Source of the DNA: Oreocharis arfaki
Lineage: Eukaryota > Chordata > Aves > Passeriformes > Paramythiidae
Assembly: GCA_013398015.1 (NCBI GenBank)
Contig: VZRR01007842.1
Location: 310,001-374,000, forward strand
Direction: 5' to 3'
Length of the DNA stretch: 64,000 nucleotides
Shown here: piece after piece, positions 13,776-25,191 of the stretch
Numbering within the stretch: the stretch's first letter is position 1
Layout: the number at the start of each line of letters is the position of its first letter
Program-made: the position numbers and the translations under genes
The notes under the pieces: generated by a model
The model's database searches: none
The model's input: the letters and a program-made list of their open reading frames with translations, nothing else
What the model was told of the DNA's origin: nothing

Positions 13776-15492
13776 CCTTACAGAAAAGCTAATAAACTCA
13801 CCACCATTAGGCATCAGACTACAAAAAGAGGGTAGAGGTTTTTGAAACTGCACTCACCTATTCTGCAGCCCACAAAACTTCCCTTCCATGGCTTAAACTA
13901 GCTGAAAAATATTTGTGTATTTCAAATGTATTCATCAGCTTCTCCAGAAAAAAACAGTTTTGATGTTCAGGTCACCTGGGAAGAGGTGGCTACAGTCTCA
14001 GAGTCTTATTCTTCTTGTGCTTTGCTGAGGGCACAGCATGTGCTGCTGCTTGAGAATTACAGCAGCGCACATGCGATGTGCAGAGGGTGCTTGAATTAAT
14101 AGTATCTGTTCAGGCTTCTGGGTAAGCAGAGAAAGTGAACATCGCCATATCTGCAAGCTGGGCAAAAAGCGTTGGGAAAGTTTTCCAAGCTGTGCTCTGC
14201 CACATGATGAATGATGTTTTTATTTCACAGACCCATAACTCACAAAATTTGGTTTGGGGAAGAGGGAGTTCAAAAATCTATAGTCAGACATTGTTTTGCA
14301 AGATCAACAATTTTATACATACCCAAATGGAACTGCTTTCAATAAGAAGATTCTCAAATATCCTGATTTACACAGTGGAAGAAGAAATCATAATAATGAA
14401 TCCAGTGACATCAAAGACAGCCCATTACCTGTGTTTATAATTAATGTGATCATGGTGAAGCAGTGATGAGTGGATATTCAATGCTTCTTATCACAAACAA
14501 TAACGGTACCCAGGTTTTTGCACCCACATTTGTAACACATAGGAAGAGAGGACAAATTGCAAAACAGTGGCTAGTATCAAATGTCTCCATCCAGAGAAAG
14601 CTGTGAACACAGTATCTGATGTTCAGACGTGAAAAAGCACCAACAGTTTCCATTTCATCACTTTTAAAATCAGATCACTTGCTCAGGTGCTGCTGTGATT
14701 GATAATGCCAGTGTTTGCTTCAGAAATGTCCAGGCTCGCTCCTCTGTGATGAATATCCAGGACTAGGAAAGAAGTTTTGGCCTACACTGCATTCTTTTGA
14801 AGTGGAGCTCACACTGTGGTACTGATTATTTCAGGTCTGTGGAATTGACGAAAGCTCTCTCTCGCCACACGCAATATCAGCTTTCACTCAAAACCCTCCC
14901 AAACAGTAAAAACTTTTGACTTGATTGCAGCTGCTAAAGTAGGATTAACTGTATAGCCAGTGTATGAACTGAGATCCCTTTGACTCTGAAGAGAGCCTTG
15001 AGCAATGATTCAAAACTACATGAACTTTCAACTTCAGTTCACTCGGGGCTGTGGGGTCTTTAGTTGTAAGTTGTGTTTTTCCAAGCTTTTTTTTTTTCTT
15101 TTCCTTTTGCAACAGGGTTCATTATTTTGCAGAGGATGGGTCTTTCTGCCCTGCAGGGATTTATCTATCACTGCTGCCTCTCTGCATCTTCTCCACATGG
15201 AAGAAGTAATTGGATTGTATTTTCTGCACAAGACCAAGACAGCAGGGAAACCCAGAGCTGTAAGCCAGAGAAGAAAGCTGTCTAGAGGGTAAGGAAGTAC
15301 CTAATGCCCAAGAAAACTAAATGTCTGAGTCTAACCCCAAGATCTTTCCTTTCTTTCCATGGAGGAGCTGAGACATGCTGAACTGCATTCACCAGACTGC
15401 TCTGGAAGGTGAACTCTTCAAGGAGCAGTGAAAAACATAAACACCCAAATAATCCCTTCAAAAATGCATCCCAAGGGCACTAAATCCTGTGA

Positions 15493-15565
15493 ATATTTAT
15501 TTTATTTATTTATTCTGTGACTATTTCATTTATTTATTCATCTTGCACTTATTTCATTTATTTCC
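15493..15565. repeat. Imperfect ATTT tetranucleotide tract
   Basis: Degenerate TTTA/ATTT units repeat through this interval (TTATTTTATTTATTTATT, then further TTTATTTATT blocks interrupted by other sequence). A frame read through it is rich in Phe, Ile, Leu and Tyr, which explains the spurious hydrophobic peptide there. Confidence 0.7.
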
Positions 15566-17763
15566 AGATAAAGTTGTATTTATTATTATTATAATGCTGC
15601 AAAATGTGTCATGTTGTAGTTGTAAGCATTGTGCTGTTTCTTGTTTTTCTAACAACACCAAAATCCTGACATTTTTATATTTGGGGAAAGTGATGGGATT
15701 GCCAGGACTTTATGCTGTAAGTCTTTAAGAGTTTAGGAGATGTATTACTTCCCTTCAAACGAATGCCTGCTTGTCCTTGTCAGCCTTCCACTGCTTGTCC
15801 CCTCCTCCACCTCCTTAGACCCAAGCCTAAAAAAAGAATCTCTTTGGAACTTGATGTGTTTCTTGTAGCTATGTTAGAGAAACTGGACTATTCTGGGAAC
15901 ACTCAGGCTCCTCCAAACAGCTCTTCCAGAAGTAACACCATGCATGGTTTTCATCTCAGCCTTAAGAACTTTCGTTGGTCTCCTATCAAGCCCCACCAGC
16001 CAAATGCCAAGTGCCACAGGGAAGGGACTGCACTACACCAGAATGTCACCCCCAAAGTTGTGCTCATCATCACCATCAGGTTTCCTGCACAGGCTGGTTT
16101 GTGCATTTCTTTTCAAGAAGTGTTTTATCAACCTTGACTGGAACAAAAGCACTGACACAGGGGGAAGACTGTCTGCCACTATTTTCTACTTACAAAGAAC
16201 ACAAATCTGCATGATGAGCCAAATTCTCCTACTGCAAAGATTATTTGTTACATGAAATAGCTAAAACAGCAGAAAGAAGCCATTCCCGGAATTTATGAGG
16301 AAAAGCAAAACACCACCATTGTCCCACTCAGCATATTAACACTCACAGTAAAAGATGGCAGTAGCAGAAATGTGGGGGCGTATCTGATTAAATCAGTATT
16401 TCTTAAATAGTTTTGGAGTGTGCAAGCTGATATTTTGGAACAATAACGGAGAACGTATGATGTTCTGAGCTGTCAGAGTTTCTGAGGGGGCAGATTCAAA
16501 AGTTTTGCGTCACTTAATGCCTCCCAACCTCCAGATTAATGGAAGAGAAGCAAATGGGACGAGGTGTTGTACTTGCAATTTGGATGAGCTATGATTTGTT
16601 TTCTTTCTTTTCTTTTTTTTTTGAAGAAAATCCCAAATTTAAATGCTGCTGTCATGGGAAACTAAAATTACACAGTACCATACACAGATTTCCAACGAAT
16701 AATATGAGCTGGTGCATATAAGTGTACAGGTATTTGTGTTGTAATTTAAACCATAATATCACCGCAAGCTAAAAAGTTCAGGAAACTTCTCTGAGGGAAA
16801 TTCTTCACCTCAGGAAGAGGATCCACGATAATGAAAATCAATGTGGCAGACAGAAATAGCATTTAAACCTTTACCAGCGAGATATGACACATCAAAGGAG
16901 TTAAATTGATCTTCCAGCCTTCTGTCCCAAATATTGCTGCTGCAAGATGAGCCTCCCTTTCTTTGTGCTGACAGCTACACAATGTTCCTGTCCCCATCAG
17001 CGTACATTGCGTGCTGTCTTTGCCACCACCCTCTCTCTCCATCGCCAGGCATCTGAGCTACAGTTGAAGATTTGGATTAACAGGAGCAGAGTTTTGCATG
17101 GGCAGTGATGCTGTGAAATCAGTAAAACCAAAGAAATGTGGACTCTTGACTCGTGAGCAGCCACAGACACTGGGATTTCAGTAAGCAGCACGACTGAGGC
17201 TAAACTTGGTATCATAACAAAGCGTGGGTCTAAATAAAAGCTGCCTTAAACTCCCTGGAGGTTTGCTGCTTCTACATGAGGACTTGTCAGAGAGTAGCTC
17301 TCCTACAGAAACAACCATACCAAATATAGCGTGCTGGAGTAAATGCAAGAGGCAGTGCTGGAAGAACACTGAAATTGTTTTGCTTTCTTTTTTTTTTTTT
17401 TTGGATGCCGTATCTTAAGGCATTTGTGTATTTGTCCCTCTAGCTCTGTGGTTCCCTCAGTTATTAATACAACATAGCTGTTTTCAGAAGCTCCAGGTCT
17501 TTCTTGAGACCGTGTTTTGGGTTGAGAGGCTCTGTCGTGCTCCAGGCCCAGAGAAGCTGGTGAGCAAGTTTCTCTCTCAGACGACTGTGAGCCACCAGGA
17601 GACCCCGATTACACCACCCTTTCTGCTGGTCTGCTGTTGGTCAGTTGCACAGTTAGTTTTGCTTTAGCTGTGTATTCACGCAGGCAGCAAGGTGCAGCTA
17701 GGACAGGAAGCAGCCAGGCACAATAATATAGACATTTTCCCGCTTCACCACAATGGTGTCTTT

Positions 17764-17872
17764 CTATAGAATGGTAGAATGGCTGGGGTTGGAAGGCATC
17801 TCAAAGATTATCTGGTTCCAACACCCAGGGACATCATGTGGTTCCATGGGTGGGACACCTTCCACTAGACCG
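17764..17872 (-). mobile_element. CR1 LINE 3' end, minus orientation
   Basis: Read on the plus strand, the segment starts TAGAATGGTAGAATGGC, then GGGTTGGAAGGCATCTCAAA, TCTGGTTCCAACACCC and GGGACACCTTCCACTAGACC. This is the reverse complement of the avian CR1 3' untranslated end. About 110 bp remain, with clear divergence from the usual consensus. The right boundary near 17872 is where resemblance fades and is approximate. Confidence 0.85.
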
Positions 17873-20347
17873 TCTTCTGGCAGTTTCTCTGCTGCTCCTT
17901 CCCTCCTGCTCTGTTCAGGATGGCATGTGCTCCTCACGCAGCTGCTGTGACCTGCAGGAACTTTGCAGGCACATCAAGCTGCAGGACCTGTAAAGACAGC
18001 AAAGTAGTGACCTTATCTGGAAGCCTAGGCACCCCAAAGCAGAAGGCAGAGCTCTCTTGGTTCACAGAATGCCTGGATTTTCACCTGTGGATTTTAAAGC
18101 ACAGCAGACAGTAGGCCTTGTAAGGGAGCTTATGGGAAGCTTCATTCTTTGGCCTTTTTATTCCACACAGTCTTCCTCTTCTGTGTCTTCTTTTTTCATT
18201 TTTTTTTACTTTGTTTTGTTTGGAGTTGCTCAAACTTCAGCACACAAAGCAGAACGTAGTGAACCCCTTGTATGTCAGTACAAAACCCTTGCTAGAAACG
18301 GTTCTGATTGAAGCTAGGCCAGTGCTCAGCTGCCTCAATCCATAACCCTTTCAGCTCCCCTGAGGAGTGGCCTTGCTGGAGAACGCTGCAAGCAGCCAAG
18401 TCTGGTGTGGCTCTATGACAAGCCAGAATAACACACAGCCACACTCCTAAATTCTGCCCTGGGCTGTGAGAAGGATAAGATGTCCCAGGGCTTTTGTGTC
18501 CCTACAGAGTACGTTGGCACACTGCGAAGTGTGGGTCTCGCTTGCCATGGGGAGGGACAGAAACCGAGTGATACCTCCCCTAATGACCCTTGCTATAACA
18601 CACCCCTGTGGGTGCCAGAGGGAGGTTTGCATAAACAAAAGCAAGGCTTTGGATTGCTACAAAATGGGAGATGTCCTAGGAGAGTGTGCATGCCTCTGAA
18701 TGATGGCTGAGCCATCCATGGCCACCAGCGTGGCTGAGCTCACCTGATGCTTCAAACATCGTCAGCAACCTCAGCTATAAGCCCACACCTTTTATTTTAA
18801 AATTAAAGTAATTTTTTGAGTAATAGGGGTACATTCATGCTTGGAAATGGTAGAACACATAGAATCTTTTTCTATTCCAGTGGTAGAAAAAAGAAGGGGA
18901 CAAAGCGCCAGGAATTGTTGTTTCTTAGCTGAACTCTTGTAGACTGAGTTTTGGTCCAGAGTGGGTTTTTTTCTGTGACTCAGTGGTAAATTTCTGAACA
19001 AAGAACTTTATGATGAACAGAGACAATGCCTGTAAGAAGCTTTTAACTCTAGATGTGCCGGAGGTAATTTTGAAAACTTGTGGTGTCTTTTCTTTTCTCC
19101 TCACAGCAGTGCTTACAAATGGATTGAAACCTTCTTTGGGGATTTCTGTAACAAAGTGGGTAAAAACTTAAATGCTTTGTAATCTCTGTGGGAAGAGATA
19201 GTATCAGGTAGAGTAGGTAATTTGAATTACTTATAGCAATGATGCTTTTGAAAGCCTTGCTTCATTCTTGTGAAAACTAGTTGGTAGCAAAATTACATTC
19301 CAAAAGCTTCTCTGCATACTCCCCTAATGAACTTCTGATTTACATGCAGTTTGCAGATATGACTTCTTTTTCCTAATGTCATTTCCTTCCTTTTATTCAA
19401 GGCAGATTTCTGTTTTAGGGGGAAATATTATGTAGCGTGTATCGCTGCTGTGGAGGAATTATTGCAAATACCTCATTTGTAACCCTTTTGTTCTTCCACT
19501 CTGAAACCCCACGTCTCACTTCTCTGTGGAGGAGAGGATATTGTGTTTGACTTATTACAAAGCCTTAAGCATTCTTAGGATTAACTGCAGCTAATCACTA
19601 AAAATATGCCTTCTCATTTTGGGACTATTGTGACTCTTCAACATGGGAAAAGTGCTTCCTACTTCAAAATCTATTTCACTTCTAATTTTTGTTTCCCTCC
19701 CAAAGGCTGGGCCTGGGCCTAGGCCTCACCAGCATGCCTAATAATGTCATCAGGACCAAGAGAATGAGGTGCCCAGAACCCAGCAGTGAAAGCATGCCAG
19801 TACAAGGATCAAAACCAAAAGTGACTGGACCTCAGACAAAGGAGGAGTAGGGAAGTGGTTGAGGTCTCCGCACAGGTGTCTGATAACACTTCCACCAAGG
19901 TGGATTTGAAACTGTGTCACAACTCAGCCTCTTCTCCCCAGTGCCTGTGGAGGCAGCTTCCAGCATGACACATCCCATCTTTGATTCATCAGGTAAGGCT
20001 GGGATATCAATGTGAAATTGGGAAAATATTGACTTCTTTTGACACAGAGCAACTTTGTTGTATCTATGATACCATGTATTTATGTAGTATTTTCAGGTTA
20101 TTCATGACTATGGGCTGGAATTAGTAGTTTATTGAAGGATAATGCTGAAGAAAGGGATGTCAGATACTGTGCTGGGATTTAGAAAACTGACCATGTTTTC
20201 CAATAAGACACCCTGATTTACAGCAAGGAATAAAAGTTGTCTCAAAAAGTAAGTGACATAAACTTTTGCTTCAAGGCATAAACAAGCTTCATGAAAGGTA
20301 GGGGTAGGAACAATATCCCCTTCTGACACATTACTTTATAATTGCAG

Positions 20348-20407
20348 AATATGAAACTGCTTGCACCGTTCTCTGAAGGGTCTAGTGCTGGCGCTTTTAG
20401 ATACTAG
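20348..20407 (+). other. Possible 60-bp exon (splice-bounded, probably non-coding)
   Basis: An acceptor ending TTTATAATTGCAG closes at 20347 and a strong donor, ACTAG followed by GTAAGTA, begins at 20408. The segment is exactly 60 bases. Two frames contain internal stops; the third is open except that its last codon is TAG. It could therefore be a non-coding exon, or a chance pairing of splice words. Confidence 0.15.
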
Positions 20408-20698
20408 GTAAGTAATTTTTTAAATTTATAGATTCCTCAACTTCTTTCAATGGAAATATATGTTTTCAAGGACATTTTACACAGGTCAATTGCTATGTAG
20501 AGACCAAGAACTTCATTTCCTCAATCACATTTCATGATCGCATTAGAGAGAGTTCACAGATGCCCAGGGACTGATGAACCACATGAGGAGAACCACGAGA
20601 CGACTCAGATCAGGAATCGGATTCTGTCTGACAGTTTTCTAACACCTGATGTCTTTAAATCAATGCTTGATTTTTACTTTTTTTTTTTTTAATTGCAG

Positions 20699-20758
20699 AA
20701 GACATGCTTCAATTCAGCTAGAAAATAGGAACTTAAGGAAAGAGCTTGAAAGTCTCTG
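20699..20758 (+). other. Possible 60-bp coding exon, coiled-coil-like peptide
   Basis: A polypyrimidine tract of more than ten T followed by AATTGCAG ends at 20698, and the donor CTG/GTGAGC starts at 20759. The length is 60, a multiple of three. One frame is open throughout (one leading base, nineteen codons, two trailing bases) and reads RHASIQLENRNLRKELESL. This is rich in Leu, Glu, Arg and Lys with heptad-like spacing, as in coiled coils. No protein family is recognised. A segment this short is easily open by chance. Confidence 0.22.
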
Positions 20759-21830
20759 GTGAGCCTATAAGAACTGATGTACGACATGAATGTAATGTCT
20801 AATTCTAGACTGAAAATCACTGAATAGACAAAGATTCATATTTCTAAGAAAACAAAGACATAAATCTACAGCCATTTTGGCAAATGATGTGCAGATTTCT
20901 CCTGAGGAACATGCAAAGAAGGCCCACACCTACAGAAAGGCTGTCCCAAGATTATGTCACCTACATGTATCACGAAGGAGTTTTCTTCTTGGCTGCTCAC
21001 AGGAGGATTTTTAACATTTGCCTCCCATTTACTCCACAACATTTCATTGCTGACTGACTTGTAGCTCTTCACACCATTTTATTTTGATGGCATGTATGAG
21101 TAAAGCAAAGACCTTTCTTTCCTAAGGGAAATTAAGAAAATAATTCATTCTTTCACTCAGTGACTCAGCTGAATTAAATTTGAGTTCATTCTTTTAGGAA
21201 AGGTGTTTACCTAGTTCTGTCAAATTAAAGTATGAAAGGAAAAATGTCAATAATACTGACCATCTCATCATCACAATTCTTAGTTCTTGCATGCCATGCG
21301 TCCTGCACTGAGAATTTTATTTTGCAGAGGGAAAAACTAACATAAAATCTCAGAAGGCTTAAATCACATCTGTAATTTCTGCATATTACTAAATATTAAC
21401 ATACACATATGTGTATGGAACAAAACTTCAGCATCACTGTTTTCACGTTGATTTGGTTTTTTGGTTTCATTTGCAAGATTTTATTTTAAATTTTTTTCTT
21501 ATATTTACTTCAATGTGTATTTGCCAGATGCATTGTATGCACAGAAAAAGGTATAATAACAGGACAAGAGTGCCGGCTGCATTGTGTGTCCCTAAGAGAT
21601 AGAGAAAAAACATTATTTGGAAACTTCTATGGCACGGGGCCCTGCTGGCAGCTGCTGATCTCATTCCTATCCCTTACATGTGGTTGTTAACACAAGGACA
21701 CATGAGGGAATGGCTGAGGACTGGAGAGGCCATGACCAAAGTGAGTATTGATTCTCTTTCTCCTCGGTGGGGCTGCCTGTGTAAAAAACATTGATCAGCA
21801 GTGCAGCCTGAGAGAAGGCTGAATGAATTC

Positions 21831-22256
21831 ATGGAAGGGAAAACCCTCTGGGAGCTACTGAATACACAAAAAAGCAGCCTGGCTCAGGATGTGTCTGAGC
21901 TGCAAGTGCTTTGCAGTAGAGAGGAGAGGCTACTTGCGTTCCTCCGGTCTCACGCTCCTCGTTCCAACATCGGCTTTTGGGCGTTAGCATTAGCTGTTCT
22001 TATTTCATTATGCTTTTATTTACTGTTGGCAGGAGAGGAGGACTGGAAGCTGCCCAGAGTGCTGGCTGCAGCCACTGAGAGACCTCTCTTTCCCCAGGGC
22101 TGGCTGCAGCACAGAATTGACCAGCATTGCAGCTGCCCAGTAAATGCGTTTCATATCCAGAGCAAATTTTCCAGAGTGCCTAAATGGCTTGAAACTCCAG
22201 GCTCTGTTGGCCAAGATCAAGTAACTTGCACATATTGGGAAACTGCTTCCAGTTAG
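21831..22256 (+). other. Open frame of 141 codons with one hydrophobic segment, coding status doubtful
   Basis: The first ATG at 21831 has a reasonable context (TTCATGG). The predicted peptide has a Leu/Glu-rich first 40 residues, then one uncharged hydrophobic stretch at about residues 48-67 (core ALALAVLISLCFYLLL) followed by acidic GEED. The remaining 70 residues resemble nothing known. The arrangement would fit a single-pass or tail-anchored membrane protein. In-frame sequence continues upstream to 21807, directly after a GCAG, and a GTGAGTATT donor lies at 21741. A coding exon ending there would need an intron of only 66 bp. A TTGGCAG acceptor also occurs inside the frame near 22031. No homologue is recognised; a chance open frame is at least as likely. 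Confidence 0.2.
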
Positions 22257-24891
22257 CTTTCTCTCTTTTTGTCTCTCTCCCTGTGTTTGTGCATTTTCAA
22301 TTATGCAGAAATGTATCATTTAGCTCCACTTCTCTTTATTTAAGCAGGGAAGGAACAGCAAGCTTCAAAACTGCAGAATACCTTGAAATCTTTTAACTTC
22401 AACCACTCTGTCTCTGATGGAAGAACATGTATTTCCTGTTTAATTCTCAGTCACCTTGACTGGTACTGGTGACTTCGTACCCACAAGCACAGCACACTAG
22501 ATGGATAGACTGCAGCAAAACGAGTTATATGTTTTATTTAGAAACAAGTACCTTTAAAAAATTTACCTGTCTGCCAAGACTTGGAAAAACGAGAAAGTAA
22601 GTTCAGCTCAGTACACAGAGCAGTTCCTCACTGCCTGACTCTCCTCATAGCTGCTGGGAATGCCTGGCATGTCAGGTAACACATGCTGAGCAAGAGCCAA
22701 AAAGCCCTTCATTGTTTGTAAAAATGAAACAAGCTCCTTATTGGAAAAAAGCTCTTTTCAGAGGCATTACAGCTGCGGAGGATGCTGTAGCCATGCTTCT
22801 CAGCCATCAGGCAGAGTGCCTGCCAGGGACTAGCTTTCAGCAGTGTCAGTAGGTAGGATGTATAACGGGGACAGGTCCAGTTGTCTTGTGCCAGAGCATC
22901 CTACCTTTCTTTATACCTTCGTTGCCCAAACAACACACACGAACAGCAAACATTTACATGAAACAAGCAATAATTAAATATATCTTTTTAACTGTTCACA
23001 CTCTGCTAAGTCAGGAGAGCCCCTGAGTCACCCTGCACTGTTTTGACCTCCAGTTGTCTCCTGACTCATCTGCAGCTCTGCTGTTTCATGTTGGGAGATC
23101 TTTCAGTTTTGGCTTTGCCCTGGTGGTAACATCTGGTGCTGTTCTCTCCTGGTGTGACTGCAACTGGCTGCCCCTCCCTGAGAAAAAGGGACAATTTTTT
23201 TAGGCTGTGGTGATCTGGTGTGGCAGGTGCTGTACAGTCTCAGATGGGAGGTCTCGACTAGCAGAGTCTCCTGTCTGTCTAAGACTTTACAAGCTGAATG
23301 CCTTTGTAAGCTCCTCCTAGGCTTGAGGGTGGTGTCAGGTGCTGGGGCTCTTTCACACTGCGGGGTTTGTAACATCTGGCCAGTGCCATGGGTTGTAACA
23401 ATAAATGACACCACTTGCAACAAACATCTCCAGGGGTTTCTCTGACTTCAATCTCTAATCTCTCAGGCTTCCTGTGCCCCGTATCTGTGTATAATGCTTT
23501 AGAAATGACAATCCTAGTGATTTTGACATTGAGGATTCATGTGAAGCTGGTGCAGAGGCTGGTAAGAGGCTGCCCTGACCCTCTGGGCCCAGGAGCATCA
23601 CATTCTCTCTGCATTTGAACTGAAAGTGGAGAGGCTATGGAAGGGTCAGACAGACATCCATATGATCCCCCTTTCCTCTGTGTCATGGGACTCTGTGCAC
23701 AACTGGCAATTACAGATGTAGCCCTGAAACTCACACCAAGCTTCTGACCTGTTGTCACACACTATTTTATGCAGCATATCATGTCCAACATGACTGTAAT
23801 GTCTTCTGTCTTACACCCAGCTCTGTCTCCTGCTTTTTTAAACTTTTCTCCTAGGAATTTCTCTTAGGCAGAGCTTTTCTTCCGTTATTCAGACTCAAAT
23901 CACATTTCACCACTGTTTCGCTCCACATCAAAGCCTGTAACCTCACTCCCTTTGCACTTAGGGCTCCCAAAAGCCTAGAAAGCTGCTCTGAGGAAGCTAG
24001 TCTCTGTGGAGCTGGGGCAATGAGCTGGGGTGGCTGTACACATTCCTGTTATTGAAAGCAAACAGACCTGTCCAGGCTGTTTGGTTTTTTTTTCCCCCAG
24101 GGCTATCTCCCTGCCAGCTCACTGTTTTCCCCGTCTGACAGTGTTTGCTGTGGGCATTCATGCTTGGCCAGAGGATATGCTCCATGGGTCTGCTCAGGCA
24201 AGCCTGTCTCCCACGTGTTCAGCGTATGTTGCATAAACAATGCCAGGCCTTTGCTGGAGCTACAGGGTGACTGCTTAAGAGAAATGCTGGGAGTCAGCAC
24301 AGGCACATCCTGCAGTGCCTGCTATGAGCAGTAGGTTATACTCCCCTTCTGGGCTGTAAAGGTTTTGCAAACAGCCCTTCTGTGTGGTGCTCTCTGCGGC
24401 ATGCCCAGCTCACTGTATTCCAGAGACATTGCTGGGCACTACCCTCTCCTCACCTGAGAGCTTTGGAGGCCCAGTGACATGTGTTATACTTGTCTGAGCA
24501 CTCAGCAGTGACCTCTTTGTGATGCTGGCTGATCTCTCCAGGGTTTCTCTCAATAACTTCACTTGCACTCTGGAATCCCACAAGCACCTCTTGTTTTTAA
24601 TTAGGGGCTCGATAATGTCTCCAAAGATATGCATAGTGACAGAGACCTTACATCTGAAACATAAGGCTCAATTGCCCCATATTTTTATTTTCAATTTTGA
24701 GCACAATTACTGAATCCCTCTACAGTCTTATTCTGTCCAGGTCAAGTCTTCAAATAACTTTCTTGACGGTTCAATTGTTCCAAGTATTATTTTGAAAATA
24801 ATAAGTAACTCTCTCGAGCGACTTCTTGTCCTTTTTGCTCAGTGAGACAGTGAAAAGTTTTACTTCTATGTTTTCTCACTCTCTTTCACAG

Positions 24892-25191
24892 CCAGCTCCA
24901 TGTATCAATTCCCTGCTCATGTGAACACTTCAAACTGGCTTTTTGAGTTCTCAGTGACCCAAGTCCCTTCTGGCAGTTTGCCTGCTTCATTTCCAGGCTG
25001 TCTTTCTGTGTCTACTGCACTGGCTGATGACATAAGCTCTGTCCCACCTCTCAGAAAGGGACAGTTTACCTCCAGCTGCAGTTCATCTCTTTGGAGTAGC
25101 ACTGCTACTGATGGTAGTAAGAGAGAAGTCTTGTTAGAGCCTGTAGCAAACATCCCTCAGGTAGCTGCAGCAAATGAGGATATATTTAAAG
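24892..25191 (+). other. Best exon candidate: 300-bp splice-bounded open segment
   Basis: The acceptor has a long pyrimidine tract (TTTTCTCACTCTCTTTCACAG ends at 24891, split here as TTTTCTCACTCTC plus TTTCACAG). The donor is AAAG/GTGAGC at 25188-25197. The segment is 300 bases. The frame with codons from 24894 is open for 99 codons, giving an internal exon with phase 1 introns on both sides, so it could be skipped without breaking the frame. The peptide is rich in Ser, Thr, Pro and Ala (for example SSCSSSLWSSTATDG) with an acidic end (AAANEDIFK), has no Cys pattern or hydrophobic core, and looks like a disordered linker. I do not recognise the parent protein. The same frame happens to stay open beyond the donor to 25430, which slightly weakens the exon argument. 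Confidence 0.33.

Larger units (their letters stand above)
7169..17763. other. Unique non-coding DNA with short hairpins and an ATTT-rich tract
   Basis: No gene is recognised in about 10.6 kb. Frames of up to about 155 codons (for example 11967-12434 plus, 9929-10348 plus, 7720-8124 minus) lack domains, signal peptides or family resemblance. A segment ending TTTATAG before GTAAGTG at 7669 looks like a splice donor, but no convincing matching acceptor was found. An AT-rich block at 9050-9420 has the low-complexity-free look of a conserved regulatory element; this is an impression only. Two perfect hairpins and an ATTT tract are listed separately. Confidence 0.55.
17873..24891. other. Unique non-coding DNA holding a few possible small exons
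   Basis: No gene is recognised. Three segments inside look exon-like by splice signals or frame (20348-20407, 20699-20758, 21831-22256) and are listed separately. A further weak candidate begins at 19107 after the pyrimidine-rich acceptor TTTTCTTTTCTCCTCACAG and would end near 19159 before GGTAAAA. The rest is AT-rich with poly-T runs at about 17388-17402 and 20678-20690. Confidence 0.5.

Noticed and set aside
15489..15728. Hydrophobic 79-codon frame as a membrane peptide
   Set aside because: Produced by the ATTT-rich low-complexity tract.
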